Notes: a model not told the origin generated them from the letters alone. 10,383 nucleotides of DNA from Planctomycetaceae bacterium (GCA_029259875.1 JAJDEK010000072.1:1-10383); one strand, 5' to 3'. Counted from the stretch's first letter, positions 1 through 8,300 are shown. Numbers and translations: made by a program.

Positions 1-698
1 ATCGCGCCAGTACGAGTGATGGGAGGAGTCGTGGAATCGAGTGTCGCTCTTTCACCAACCATGATGATGTTACTTGTTCCGTCTGTCATGTCACGGAAAC
101 GTACTTTTTTGTCGCTGTTTCCAAATGACGCTTGAACGGTCACAGCCACAGGAGTAGAAGGAGTTGTATTCCAGTAGATCGAATTTCTTACTCCTGGATA
201 ATTTGATTTACCCCAAGCGTAGCTATTCGTTACACTGGGACGATCTGTGTTTCTTCCACCCATGGGATCAGAGGGGCAATTGTAACCTGGAATGACTGTC
301 TCTGCCTGAGTTGTTGCAGGCACCTTAGGACTTACATTTGCAACAGTTAACCAACCACCTGTACCGGAATTGTGGAACATAGTAGAACTGATTTGGTTGT
401 ACAAGTTAGCTTGGTCGATGAATGGCAAAATCATGGCTGACCAGGCAAGTAGATTTGGGTTCTGACCAGTACCAGTACCAATATATCCCGGAGGGAAGAT
501 GCTAAATGTTTCGTGGTAGTTGTGGAGTGCCAATCCGATTTGCTTCAAATTGTTTTTGCAGTTTGAGCGTCGGGCTGCTTCTCTTGCCTGCTGCACAGCC
601 GGGAGAAGTAATGCAATCAGAATCGCAATGATTGCAATTACAACAAGTAGTTCGATTAGCGTGAACCCGCGCTTAGAGGTTCCAGTACATCTCTTCAT
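1..698 (-). CDS. DUF1559 family prepilin-like protein, partial (C-terminus beyond left edge)
   Basis: 232 residues are visible, open to the window edge without a stop. The protein starts [20 protein letters not shown], a class III (type IV pilin-like) leader: a short basic stretch, then G-F-T-L-I-E with the pilin glutamate at position 5 after the glycine, then a hydrophobic helix of about 20 residues. Next comes the planctomycete signature [20 protein letters not shown] (about 34-53), then NYHETF and FPPGY. Further on are CPSDP (about 134) and [11 protein letters not shown] near the visible end, both typical of DUF1559. The start ATG at 698 has GGAG six bases upstream. By family knowledge the leader is cut by a prepilin peptidase and the protein is inner-membrane anchored or assembled into a pseudopilus; the actual role of this very large paralogous family is unknown. 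The visible part shows no frameshift. The family call is firm; the function is not. Confidence 0.93.
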   Translation of the reverse strand, partial: MKRCTGTSKRGFTLIELLVVIAIIAILIALLLPAVQQAREAARRSNCKNNLKQIGLALHNYHETFSIFPPGYIGTGTGQNPNLLAWSAMILPFIDQANLYNQISSTMFHNSGTGGWLTVANVSPKVPATTQAETVIPGYNCPSDPMGGRNTDRPSVTNSYAWGKSNYPGVRNSIYWNTTPSTPVAVTVQASFGNSDKKVRFRDMTDGTSNIIMVGERATLDSTTPPITRTGA

Positions 699-834
699 TT
701 AAGACTCCAGTGAAACTATGGGTTTAGAGGGTGCCTGCGACAAAGCTTACATCAACTCTTTAGAATCAAGAGTGAGTTCGAGCAGGCCAGAAATTACACC
801 TGTCATGAAGAGGAAACAAGAACGGTATTAACTT

Positions 835-867
835 AGTTTAAAAAAAACTGAAAAGTTTTTTTTAACT
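835..867. terminator. A/T-only long hairpin, possible bidirectional terminator
   Basis: The arms 838-849 and 854-865 are perfectly complementary (12 bp, including eight consecutive A:T pairs). They close on a GAAA tetraloop as read on the plus strand. Allowing T839 to bulge, the outer AGTT/AACT pairs also form. Each strand has a run of eight T in its 3' arm, so weak termination is conceivable either way. It lies about 150 bases after the shc stop and about 140 bases before the DUF1559 start. The stem has almost no G:C pairs, which is unusual for an intrinsic terminator, so an alternative role as an AT-rich spacer or protein site is open. Confidence 0.4.
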
Positions 868-926
868 GGTGCCGTTGTGTGTAGTATGACGCGTTTTAGT
901 CCCTTTTTTGTAGAGTTTATTTTATT

Positions 927-990
927 AAAAATTGGTGAATGTTTCTTTTTTTGCACGAACGTGACGTTCTGTGCATAAGAAGAAACACCA
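927..990 (-). terminator. Probable intrinsic terminator of shc
   Basis: A long imperfect hairpin begins about 30 bases after the shc stop. Pairings seen are 933-936 with 987-990 (TGGT/ACCA, followed by a four-base bulge), 941-950 with 977-986 (GTTTCTT/AAGAAAC plus three more pairs), and an inner G:C-containing stem, TGCACG with C-GTGCA across one bulged T, capped by AACG/CGTT. On the minus strand the base of the stem is followed at once by ATTTTT (932-927), a short U-tract in the transcript. The position, the one-sided T-run and the length support termination of shc. The bulges make its strength uncertain. Confidence 0.5.
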
Positions 991-1019
991 CTAAAAAAGG
1001 CTAAGACAGTAGAGGGAAA

Positions 1020-3173
1020 TCAGCGACGTAAACGCTCAAATCGGGCAAGTGCCATCAGAGGAAAGTAGGTGCGGTAGAGGTGATATTTGAGATAGAACAC
1101 CTTGGGAAATCCAGTTCCAGTAAATGGTTCTTCATCCCAGTTTCCATCGGCGTTTTGCGCTTCGAGTAAAAAATGAATGCCACGTCTTACAGCCGCGGAA
1201 TCAATTTCACCTGCTGACATTAAACCCATTAAAGCCCAGGCTGTTTGTGATGGAGTAACAGTTCCCTGCCCGCGTAAGGTCGGGTCTACATAACTATCTG
1301 CGGTTTCACCCCAACCACCCGATGGCTGTTGTTTTGATTTCAGCCATCCTACAGCGCGGACAATACGAGGATCATCTTCAGGAATTCCAATCTGTGTGAG
1401 TCCTACAATGGTTTGCCAGGTTCCGTATAAATAATTGACGCCCCAGCGACCATACCAGCAGTGGTCATTTTCCTGTTCGCTCCATACATATTCAATGGCG
1501 CGCTGAGTGGCGGGGTGACCGATTGGTAATTGGACGTCAGCAAAGGCTTCCAGAACACGAGCCGTTAAATCAGCCGTACTGGGATCGACCATTGCGTTAT
1601 GATCAGCAAAAGGTACCTGAGTAAATAGTTCCCGGTTATTATCGCGGTCAAAAGCGCCCCAGCCACCATCTTTATTTTGCATACCTAATAGCCATTGAAT
1701 CCCGCGTTGGATGGCTCCGATCATCGGTTGTAATAAATCCAGGTCAGCGTAGGCTTGTTCTCGGGACTCACTTCGTCCAGTGATAATGGCTTCGGTGTCA
1801 GTATTTTCTTCGTATGGATTCCATTCCGGAGTTACCAGAAAGTCAGTCAGCCATCGATCATTTTTTAATGTTTGGGGCATACAGCGACGGAGTGCTGTGA
1901 TGACCATGGCTGTATCATCGACGTCGGGGTAAAACTCGTTATTAAATTCAAAATACCAGCCGCCTGGAGCTTTTGATTGGCTGGAATTGGTCCAATCTCC
2001 TGGTTGTTTTGCTTCCTGGGATAGCAACCACTTTACACATTTTCGAATGGCAGGATGTCGATTAGAAACACCGGCTTCTCGCAAGGCGATGGTACTGAGG
2101 GCGGTATCCCAGACCGGAGATTTGCAAGGTTGTAGACGAATGCGATCTCCTTCTCGAATCTGTAGTTTTTTCAGCTCGCGCAAAGCACGTTGGATATCAG
2201 GACTGGTTTCTTCTTCTCCCAGACATTTCAAAGCAATCACAGTCCAGATGATAGGGGGAAAAATAGCTCCCAGTCCATCACTCAATTCAAAGCGGGCTTT
2301 CATCCATTGCCGGGCTTTGCTGACGGCCTTTTTGCGAAGTGGTTTGATTCCCCAATTTTCTACAACTTTGATGCCTTGATCCACGAATTGGAAAACTCGA
2401 TGCCAGTTGATCCAAGTTTTTTGCTTGAGCGAATCGAGGGCCTCCGACTTTGGCATGAACTTTGGGTATGCTGCAGGATCGCCGGTAAACAGTTCGGTAA
2501 TCCCCTGCTCTGGCAAGAGAGTAATCGAAGGTCGATATGCCCACAGAATGCTAAGTGGTACCAGGATTGTGCGTGACCAGGCAGACATTTCAAAAATATT
2601 AAACGGCATCCAACGTGGAATCAGCATCAATTCCGGTGGGACTGCCGGGCATGCTGCATAAGGAATGACGCCCAGCAAAGCCAGATAATAACGAGTGAAA
2701 CTATTGACGGCTTCGACTCCTCCGGCAGCAAGAATGGCGCTGCGAGCACGCTGCATGTAGTCTGTTTCTGGCGTATGTCCGGTCAGTTTGAGAGCGAAAT
2801 ATGCTTTAACAGAAGCACTGATTTCGATTGGTCCTTCCGGGTACATATTCCAGCCGCCGTCTGGCATTTGTGTATCCATCAGGTAATTGGCGGCTTGAAT
2901 CGCATCCTCTGAGTTCTGTTTTCCCAGAAACGCCAAGAGGAGAATGTATTCCGATTCTAAAATGGAGTCCCCTTCCAGTTCTCCGACCCAATAACCGTCA
3001 TCATGTTGCAGTGAGAGCAGATAGTCGCGAGAGCGGGCGATGCCTTTCAACAGGTTCTCTGGGTGATCGAAAGGTGCCGCTTCGGTGCTGGGGAAAATTT
3101 TGAAGGTGGGTGTTTGGTGTCCGTCTGCCGCGTTACCGCTAAGGTTGCTGGCTCTTAGTCTGCCTGAATTCAT
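1020..3173 (-). CDS. shc: Squalene-hopene cyclase
   Basis: 717 residues. By family knowledge the enzyme cyclises squalene to hopene/hopanol, the first committed step of hopanoid synthesis, as a monotopic membrane protein. The catalytic DVDDTA motif is at 417-422; its middle Asp (D419) corresponds to the general acid. QW-type repeats are seen at about 55-63 (QHDDGYW), 102-108, 499-505 (QNKDGGW), 567-573, 615-621 and 673-679 (QNADGNW). MSAWSRTILVPLS (196-208), YGRWGVNYLYGTW (574-586) and the C-terminal GTGFPKVFYLKYHLYRTYFP (686-705) are also typical of bacterial cyclases. The start ATG is preceded by AGGGAG eight bases away. The protein is longer than the Alicyclobacillus enzyme because of about 40 extra N-terminal residues and about 45 extra residues between DVDDTA and the following QW motif (roughly 436-480). 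No hpn genes are adjacent. An alternative would be another triterpene cyclase of the same fold, but the motifs favour hopene synthesis. Confidence 0.96.
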   Translation of the reverse strand: MNSGRLRASNLSGNAADGHQTPTFKIFPSTEAAPFDHPENLLKGIARSRDYLLSLQHDDGYWVGELEGDSILESEYILLLAFLGKQNSEDAIQAANYLMDTQMPDGGWNMYPEGPIEISASVKAYFALKLTGHTPETDYMQRARSAILAAGGVEAVNSFTRYYLALLGVIPYAACPAVPPELMLIPRWMPFNIFEMSAWSRTILVPLSILWAYRPSITLLPEQGITELFTGDPAAYPKFMPKSEALDSLKQKTWINWHRVFQFVDQGIKVVENWGIKPLRKKAVSKARQWMKARFELSDGLGAIFPPIIWTVIALKCLGEEETSPDIQRALRELKKLQIREGDRIRLQPCKSPVWDTALSTIALREAGVSNRHPAIRKCVKWLLSQEAKQPGDWTNSSQSKAPGGWYFEFNNEFYPDVDDTAMVITALRRCMPQTLKNDRWLTDFLVTPEWNPYEENTDTEAIITGRSESREQAYADLDLLQPMIGAIQRGIQWLLGMQNKDGGWGAFDRDNNRELFTQVPFADHNAMVDPSTADLTARVLEAFADVQLPIGHPATQRAIEYVWSEQENDHCWYGRWGVNYLYGTWQTIVGLTQIGIPEDDPRIVRAVGWLKSKQQPSGGWGETADSYVDPTLRGQGTVTPSQTAWALMGLMSAGEIDSAAVRRGIHFLLEAQNADGNWDEEPFTGTGFPKVFYLKYHLYRTYFPLMALARFERLRR

Positions 3174-3189
3174 TTCAGGTGCTCCCTGA

Positions 3190-3203
3190 CTTTGTTAACA
3201 AAG
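3190..3203. promoter_or_regulatory. Perfect 14-bp palindrome next to the shc ribosome binding site
   Basis: CTTTGTTAACAAAG reads the same on both strands with no mismatch. It ends 16 bases before the shc start, directly upstream of the AGGGAG ribosome binding site (3182-3187). A dimeric repressor bound here could block shc transcription or translation initiation. No known operator is recognised, and a palindrome of this length can occur by chance in AT-rich DNA. Confidence 0.4.
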
Positions 3204-3277
3204 GATTCCATTCCCTGAAATTGATGCGTCTCTCAATGAGAACTGAGAATCTGTGCGCACCTAATTTCGAAGTCGAG

Positions 3278-3306
3278 ATCTTAAAGATGTATTAGTTTTC
3301 TTACAA
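3278..3306 (-). promoter_or_regulatory. Candidate sigma-70-type promoter for shc
   Basis: On the minus strand a TTGTAA (-35-like, 3306-3301) is followed after 17 bases by TAAGAT (-10-like, 3283-3278). Each matches the consensus at four of six positions. It would give a leader of roughly 100 bases that contains the 14-bp palindrome. It lies right after the hairpin downstream of bioB, a sensible place for a new transcription start. Planctomycete promoters are poorly defined, so confidence is low. Confidence 0.27.
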
Positions 3307-3307
3307 C

Positions 3308-3331
3308 CTCAATCCTCATAAGGGGTTTGAG
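3308..3331 (-). terminator. Hairpin downstream of bioB, possible weak terminator
   Basis: The plus strand reads CTCAA-T-CCTC-ATAA-GGGG-T-TTGAG. Five pairs, one T-T mismatch, then four pairs (one G-T) enclose a four-base loop. It starts 38 bases after the bioB stop. No T-run follows on the minus strand, so it is not a canonical intrinsic terminator. It may instead define or protect the bioB transcript end. Confidence 0.25.
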
Positions 3332-3369
3332 AATAAAGAGAAACTGCAACATTGCCTGCACGGGTTAAG

Positions 3370-4428
3370 TTAGCGGGATTCGCTTTGAGTTGCCAGTTTG
3401 GGAGATTCGGTGTTGGCTTCCATCTCATGACCAGAAATGATGACTTCAAAGCCGAGGTCTGCAATCATTTCGTAATCGGCATCGGCAGCCTGCCCTTTGG
3501 TTGTCAGATAGTCGCTCACAAATAGGGAGTTTGCTGCATATAAGCCCATGGCCTGCATGGATCGCAGATTGACTTCGCGACCGCCGGCGATACGAATTTC
3601 CGATGCCGGGTGTGCCATCCTGAACAGGCAGAGTGCTTTCAGGCAATAGCGGGGGTCGAGTTCGTCTACCGCTTCCAGCGAAGTCCCATCAATCGAATTC
3701 AGGAAGTTGACTGGAATCGACTTCGGTTCCAAAGCACGGAGTTCGAATGTGGTATCAACGATGTCTTCTGGAGTTTCACCCATTCCCACAATCAATCCGC
3801 TACAGAGTTCCATACCTGCGTCCCGGGCGACTTTGAGAGTCTGGATACGGTCTTCATAGGTATGCGTGGAGCAGATCTTGTCGTAATACTCACGGCTGGT
3901 GTTCAGATTGTGATTGATACGATTCACCCCTGCTTGCTGCAGGCGTTGGGCCTGATCTTCGTTTAACAACCCCAAGCAGCAGCAAATACGCAGGTCATAC
4001 GTTGACTTAATTTTCTCAACGACGGAGGAGACATGCTCCACTTCTTTGTCTGTAGGACCGCGTCCACTGGCGACGATGCAGTAAGTGCCCGCTTTGGCTT
4101 CGTCAGCTGCTTTGGCGCCTTCCATCAGCTTTTCTTCGTTCAGCATCCGATATTTGGGGATATCGGCTTGTGAGCCACGCGCCTGTGAACAGTAGCCACA
4201 ATCTTCTGGGCAGAGTCCACTTTTGGCATTTTTTAGGTAATAGAGCTGAACCTGTTTACCAAAATGTTTCTGGCGAATCCGATATGTGGCCGCCAGCAGT
4301 TCAAGTAGTTCCTCATCAGAAGCATTTAATATTTCTAAACCTTCGGAGCGGGTAATCTGGTAGCCAGACAAGACTTGATCAGCCAGAGACTGCCAGCGGG
4401 AAGCAGAGGAATTAACCTGAACGTTCAT
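3370..4428 (-). CDS. bioB: Biotin synthase
   Basis: 352 residues. BioB is a cytoplasmic radical-SAM enzyme that inserts sulfur into dethiobiotin to make biotin. The radical-SAM cluster motif is C73-P-E-D-C77-G-Y-C80. Candidate ligands of the second, [2Fe-2S], cluster are C117 (GTYCIVASGRGP), C149 (RICCCLG), C209 (ELCSGLIVGMGET) and an arginine in IRIAGGRE (278-285). INHNLNTS (171-178) is the dethiobiotin-contact segment, carrying Asn where E. coli has Asp (NHNLDTS). SIPVNFLNSIDGT (237-249) and the Asn form resemble the Bacillus-type branch as I recall it. The last 20 or so residues after the ISGHE motif are a variable tail. The chosen start has only a weak Shine-Dalgarno (GAAAGA, eight bases away). 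The next in-frame Met is inside the catalytic barrel, so the start is safe. No other bio gene is nearby, so the rest of the pathway must be encoded elsewhere or dethiobiotin obtained otherwise. Confidence 0.97.
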   Translation of the reverse strand: MNVQVNSSASRWQSLADQVLSGYQITRSEGLEILNASDEELLELLAATYRIRQKHFGKQVQLYYLKNAKSGLCPEDCGYCSQARGSQADIPKYRMLNEEKLMEGAKAADEAKAGTYCIVASGRGPTDKEVEHVSSVVEKIKSTYDLRICCCLGLLNEDQAQRLQQAGVNRINHNLNTSREYYDKICSTHTYEDRIQTLKVARDAGMELCSGLIVGMGETPEDIVDTTFELRALEPKSIPVNFLNSIDGTSLEAVDELDPRYCLKALCLFRMAHPASEIRIAGGREVNLRSMQAMGLYAANSLFVSDYLTTKGQAADADYEMIADLGFEVIISGHEMEANTESPKLATQSESR

Positions 4429-4470
4429 CGAAGCGATCTTTCAGAGCATGGGAAGCAATATTGTTATCAA

Positions 4471-4488
4471 CCGGGCGTTCCCGCTCGG
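4471..4488 (-). other. GC-rich hairpin with GGAA loop in the bioB leader
   Basis: On the minus strand CCGAGCG-GGAA-CGCCCGG forms seven pairs (one G-T) closed by a GGAA loop, which fits the stable GNRA class. It ends 42 bases before the bioB start and stands out against AT-rich surroundings. No T-run follows, so it is not a standard terminator. It could be a leader structure affecting bioB expression or mRNA stability. Confidence 0.4.
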
Positions 4489-4575
4489 TCTTTAGTGATT
4501 CGAATCCTAATAAATAATAACGTATCCGGTGGGAGAATCAGAACACATTCTGCACTTGGGACACGTATTGTCACT

Positions 4576-4603
4576 ATGATAGGCGAAATGGGAGAGAGTA
4601 CAA
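4576..4603 (-). promoter_or_regulatory. Candidate sigma-70-type promoter for bioB
   Basis: On the minus strand TTGTAC (4603-4598) and TATCAT (4581-4576) are separated by 16 bases. The -10 box matches TATAAT at five of six positions; the -35 box is weak. It would yield a leader of about 140 bases containing the GGAA hairpin. This is a sequence resemblance only. Confidence 0.27.
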
Positions 4604-4654
4604 GTGAGCCGAATGGCTTGAAATGAAGCGGTGTAAGGGAATCGTCAATTCTGC

Positions 4655-5263
4655 TCAGTAAGAGGTTCGTACCCATTTCTGGCTGACGTCACCTTCGTTA
4701 TCTCGAAGTGTGAACATTTTGTCTTCGATTGAGTGGATTTTCCGGGTAAATTTATCGCCCCAAACTTGTTTGATATATTCCAGCTTGTTTTCCGGTTTTC
4801 CACCGACAGTGCACAATGTCAGTGTGCCCTCGTTGAAACTCCACTCGATATCGACGGTGATTTGATTCCCCAGTATCGTTTTCCAGAGCCCCTGAGGTTT
4901 AATTACCATCGTGGCGACCCCATTTTCTTTGATGGTGAGAATCCGCAGGCTATTACTTTTGGTTTGCTCCCATTGACCAACAAGCTTGGCAAGGATTTCG
5001 TCTGTCGATAAACCTTGAAAAGTAGCAGAAGGTGTAGATTTTTCTACTGCGGGAAATAGATCAGTCCCATTTGATGTAAAGGGGCTGGTCGCTGACTCAC
5101 CAGGATTGATACTTTTCGTCAACCGAGCGGGAATCTGTTGCAATGTGAGATGAGCAGCACGCGGGTTTTGCTGAGAACGGCTCTGATCGGAATTCAGAGC
5201 ATTCGACAGGAATAGCACGGCGATTCCCATCAAGGCCACGAATATGATGCCAATTTTTCTCAT
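4655..5263 (-). CDS. Exported or membrane-anchored protein with lipocalin-like C-terminal domain, function unknown
   Basis: 202 residues. The N-terminus (MRKIGIIFVALMGIAVLFLS) is a basic start plus a hydrophobic stretch to about residue 23. It can be a signal peptide or a single membrane anchor; there is no lipobox cysteine. Residues 25-90 are a polar Ser/Thr/Pro/Gln-rich linker of low complexity. Residues about 90-202 look like one compact beta-rich domain: ILAKLVGQWEQT, then alternating strands such as RILTIKENGVATMVI, ITVDIEWSFNEGTLTL and FTLRDNEGDVSQKWVR. The G-x-W start and this strand pattern resemble small lipocalin-like domains found in planctomycete secreted proteins, but I cannot name the family. 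The start ATG has AGGA eight bases upstream. A -10-like TATAGT lies at 5307-5312 without a clear -35 box. It sits alone between dnaE and bioB, so context gives no function. Confidence 0.85.
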   Translation of the reverse strand: MRKIGIIFVALMGIAVLFLSNALNSDQSRSQQNPRAAHLTLQQIPARLTKSINPGESATSPFTSNGTDLFPAVEKSTPSATFQGLSTDEILAKLVGQWEQTKSNSLRILTIKENGVATMVIKPQGLWKTILGNQITVDIEWSFNEGTLTLCTVGGKPENKLEYIKQVWGDKFTRKIHSIEDKMFTLRDNEGDVSQKWVRTSY

Positions 5264-5397
5264 TCAAAACATCCTGTTTAAATTTTGTTCACCAATAAGC
5301 AACGCAACTATACCTTATATTCGGCTTGTAGGAACAGTAAGATTTCTCAAAAAATAGCGGAACTGGCAGTTTATTTAAGAAAGTCGATGCAAAAGAG

Positions 5398-8300
5398 CTA
5401 CCGGCCAACACTTCCATTCATACTTTTTTTCTTGTTTGCGGTATGGAAGTGTATGTGGCTCTCTCCAATAACGGCAGAAAGCTGCGATTCAAATTCCTGA
5501 CTACAGGAAACACGCAGATTTCCCGGAGGGTTCAAAACGTAGCGTAAGTGTGTGTCAGGTTTTTCATGATCCACGGAGTCTACTACCAGAATCACTTCGG
5601 TCTGGCCGGGAAATTGGGACAAAATATCATGCACGTTCACCATATCCTGGCGGGTGTGGACGCCTCGTTTGAAATTGACTGCCAAGCGGTCAGTAAACTG
5701 TTTTCGGGCATCATTCAAAGTAAAGAGCTGATCGACAACCACATTTGGTTCTCTTCCCCGCTTGTCAATTTTCCCCTTGATGATGACCATCTCTTCCAGT
5801 TTGACCTTTTCACCTATGCGGGCAAATTGTTCTGGCCACATGATGCAGCGTACAAGTCCATGCGGGTCTTCCAGGTCAAAGTTGACATATCGCGTATGAC
5901 CATTCTTGCTGGCTTTTTTTGTGGCCGCATTTTTGATAGAAGAAATCATACCCGCTAAGATGACTTCTTCTCGATCTTCCATTTCTGACAATTCATTCGT
6001 TTTGTGTTGTGAATATTTAGTGAGTGCATCACCAACTTCAGCCAAGGGGTGTGATGTCAGATAAAAACCGAAGACTTCTTTTTCTGCGGCCAATTTTTGG
6101 GCCCGTGGCCATTCGTCTGCTTCCGGTAGCAGTGCCGTATCGCTGGATTCGACATCGTCGTCTACGGGGTCATCATCAAACAGGCTTTTTTGTCCGCGGG
6201 CCCGGTCGCGGTGGAGATTGATCGCCGATTGCACTGCTCGCTCTACCGTTAACATTAACTGGGCTTGATGGCCTCCCAGGCTATCGAGCGCGCCCGCTTT
6301 GATCAGGATTTCAAGCGTACTTTTATTAAGTGATTTAGGATCTACGCGTTCGCAGAGATTAAAAATACTGAGGAACGGTCCATTTTCTTCCCGTTCTTTA
6401 ACGATTTCTTCGAGAGCTTGTTCACCGACACCTTTGATAGCACCCATGCCAAAGCGGATTTTTTCACCATCCACACTAAATTCGACATCAGAACGATTCA
6501 CATCGGGAGGCAATACTTCAAGTTTCATCCGACGACAATCATCGACATGTTCGTTGATCCGTTCGTGACTCTCCATACCGCACGAAAGTAATGCTGCCAT
6601 GAACTCTTTAGGATAATGCGCTTTGAGGTAAGCGGTTGCGTAGGCCACGCCTCCATAGGCGGTCGAATGTGATTTGTTAAACCCATAACCGGCGAATTTT
6701 TCAATCATGTCAAACAGATCGGTCGCTAGTTTTTCATCGACCCCCCGTTCTTTAGCACCGCTGATGTACTGATCTTTGAACTCCGCGATGGTTTTTAGTT
6801 TTTTCTTACTGATTGCTTTAATACAACGATACGCGGCGGAAAGTTCGATCCCCCCCACTCGGTTCAGGATCCGCATGACCTGTTCCTGATAAACCATCAC
6901 GCCGTAGGTCTCGTTCAGAATTTCATCCACAATCGGATGGACTTTCGGAATCGGAATTCGGTCATTCTTTACATCCACGTATTGCATCACCATGCCCCCT
7001 TCCAGAGGACCGGGGCGATACAAGGCCGAAGTGGCGATAATATCTTCGAACTTGTCTGGCCTCATTTTGGTCAGCAAGTCACGCATTCCACCACTTTCCA
7101 ACTGGAAAATTCCTTTGGTTTCTCCCCGCTGTAATAAAGCGAATGTTTCTTTATCATCCAGTGGTAGTTTGTGTGGATTGATGTCGATATTGCAATGTTT
7201 TTTGACGTTTTGAACGGCTTTGTCCAGGATGGTCAGGTTGCGCAGACCCAGGAAGTCCATTTTGAGCAGGCCTACCGATTCCACGGTGGGACCATCCCAT
7301 TGCGTAATGATGTCCGTTTTGCCGGTAATCGTTTGGAGCGGGACCACTTCAGAGAGAGGCAAGTCGGCAACCACCACTCCCGCGGCATGCGTACCCGCAC
7401 TGCGGCTCAGTCCCTCGAGTTGCATGGCCAGATCGAGCAGTTGCTTGATTTCCGGATCTTGGTCGTAGGCGGCTTGCAGGTCGGGACTTTCCTTGAGTGC
7501 GTCCTTGAGTTTGATTCCCAGTGTCTCAGGAATCATTTTCGCAATTTCATTTACACGTGCCAGCGGCACTCCCAGTGCGCGGCCGACGTCTCGAATGGCG
7601 GCTTTCGCTTTCAGAGTACCAAACGTTCCGATTTGAGCCACACTGTGCTCGCCGTATTTCTGCTTTGTATAATCGATCACCAATTGGCGTCGGTCGCGGC
7701 AAAAATCGATGTCGATATCAGGTGGTTCGCTACGGCTGGGATCGAGAAATCGTTCAAACAGCAGGTCATACTTAAGGGGGCAAACTTGTGACATACCCAA
7801 CAGGAAAGCCACGATGGCCCCACAAGCAGAGCCACGCGCTGTGCAGGGAATTTTCTCGTTTTCCGCAAATTGCACGAAGTCCCACACAATCAGGAAGTAG
7901 CTGTCGTAGCCCATTTGCTGGATCACGCCTAATTCAAGATTGAGACGATCCCAATGTGCCTGTGTTAGTTCCTCACCATATTTCAAAGGCAATTGTTCTT
8001 CACACAATTTCCGCAGGTATTGCGTATCGGTCATTTCGTCTGGAGGTTGAAAGACAGGATAGTACTTCGTGTCCGACATCTGGATGTCGACTCGTTCGGC
8101 AAGTTCTTGTGTACGTGCAACAGCGTCTTCCAAGCCCGGAAATGCGTTGTACATTTCATCCTGAGTACGGACGAAAAATTGATCGCCGGTCATTTTCATC
8201 CGTTTTTCATCGGTGACAACAGAACGCGTACTGACACACAAGAGCACATCCTGCGCGAAGGCATCTTTTTGATCGACATAGTGCGCATCGTTGGTAGCAA

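Larger units (their letters stand above)
699..1019. other. Intergenic region between shc and the DUF1559 gene
   Basis: This AT-rich gap of 321 bases holds no convincing reading frame. It contains two hairpins, listed separately: a long one at 933-990 just after the shc stop, and an A8/T8 one at 835-867. A weak minus-strand promoter for the DUF1559 gene could be TTGTTT-N17-TAATTT at 791-819, with only three of six matches in each box; I do not rate it enough for its own entry. The bases nearest the DUF1559 start hold its Shine-Dalgarno GGAG. Confidence 0.6.

Noticed and set aside
520..702. 60-residue plus-strand frame at the left end
   Set aside because: It is antisense to the highly conserved prepilin leader of the DUF1559 gene.
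1020..4428. A hopanoid/biotin operon of shc and bioB
   Set aside because: The 196-base gap holds a hairpin and a separate promoter candidate, and the pathways are unrelated; adjacency and shared direction alone do not make an operon.
4461..4472. BirA-like half site (GGTTGATAACAA on the minus strand) before bioB
   Set aside because: It resembles one arm of the E. coli biotin operator, but no matching second arm lies at the required distance.
4467..4676. 69-residue minus-strand frame between the lipocalin-like gene and bioB
   Set aside because: It overlaps the end of the upstream gene, covers the candidate promoter and GC hairpin, has no good ribosome binding site and no recognisable motif.
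5340..5380. Possible dnaE terminator (AACTGCCAGTT followed by a T6 run on the minus strand)
   Set aside because: The stem would be only four pairs with a three-base loop, and the T-run does not follow it directly.
7171..7791. 206-residue open frame on the plus strand
   Set aside because: It lies wholly antisense to the conserved polymerase core of dnaE and its translation shows no recognisable domain; it is a shadow of the dnaE codon pattern.
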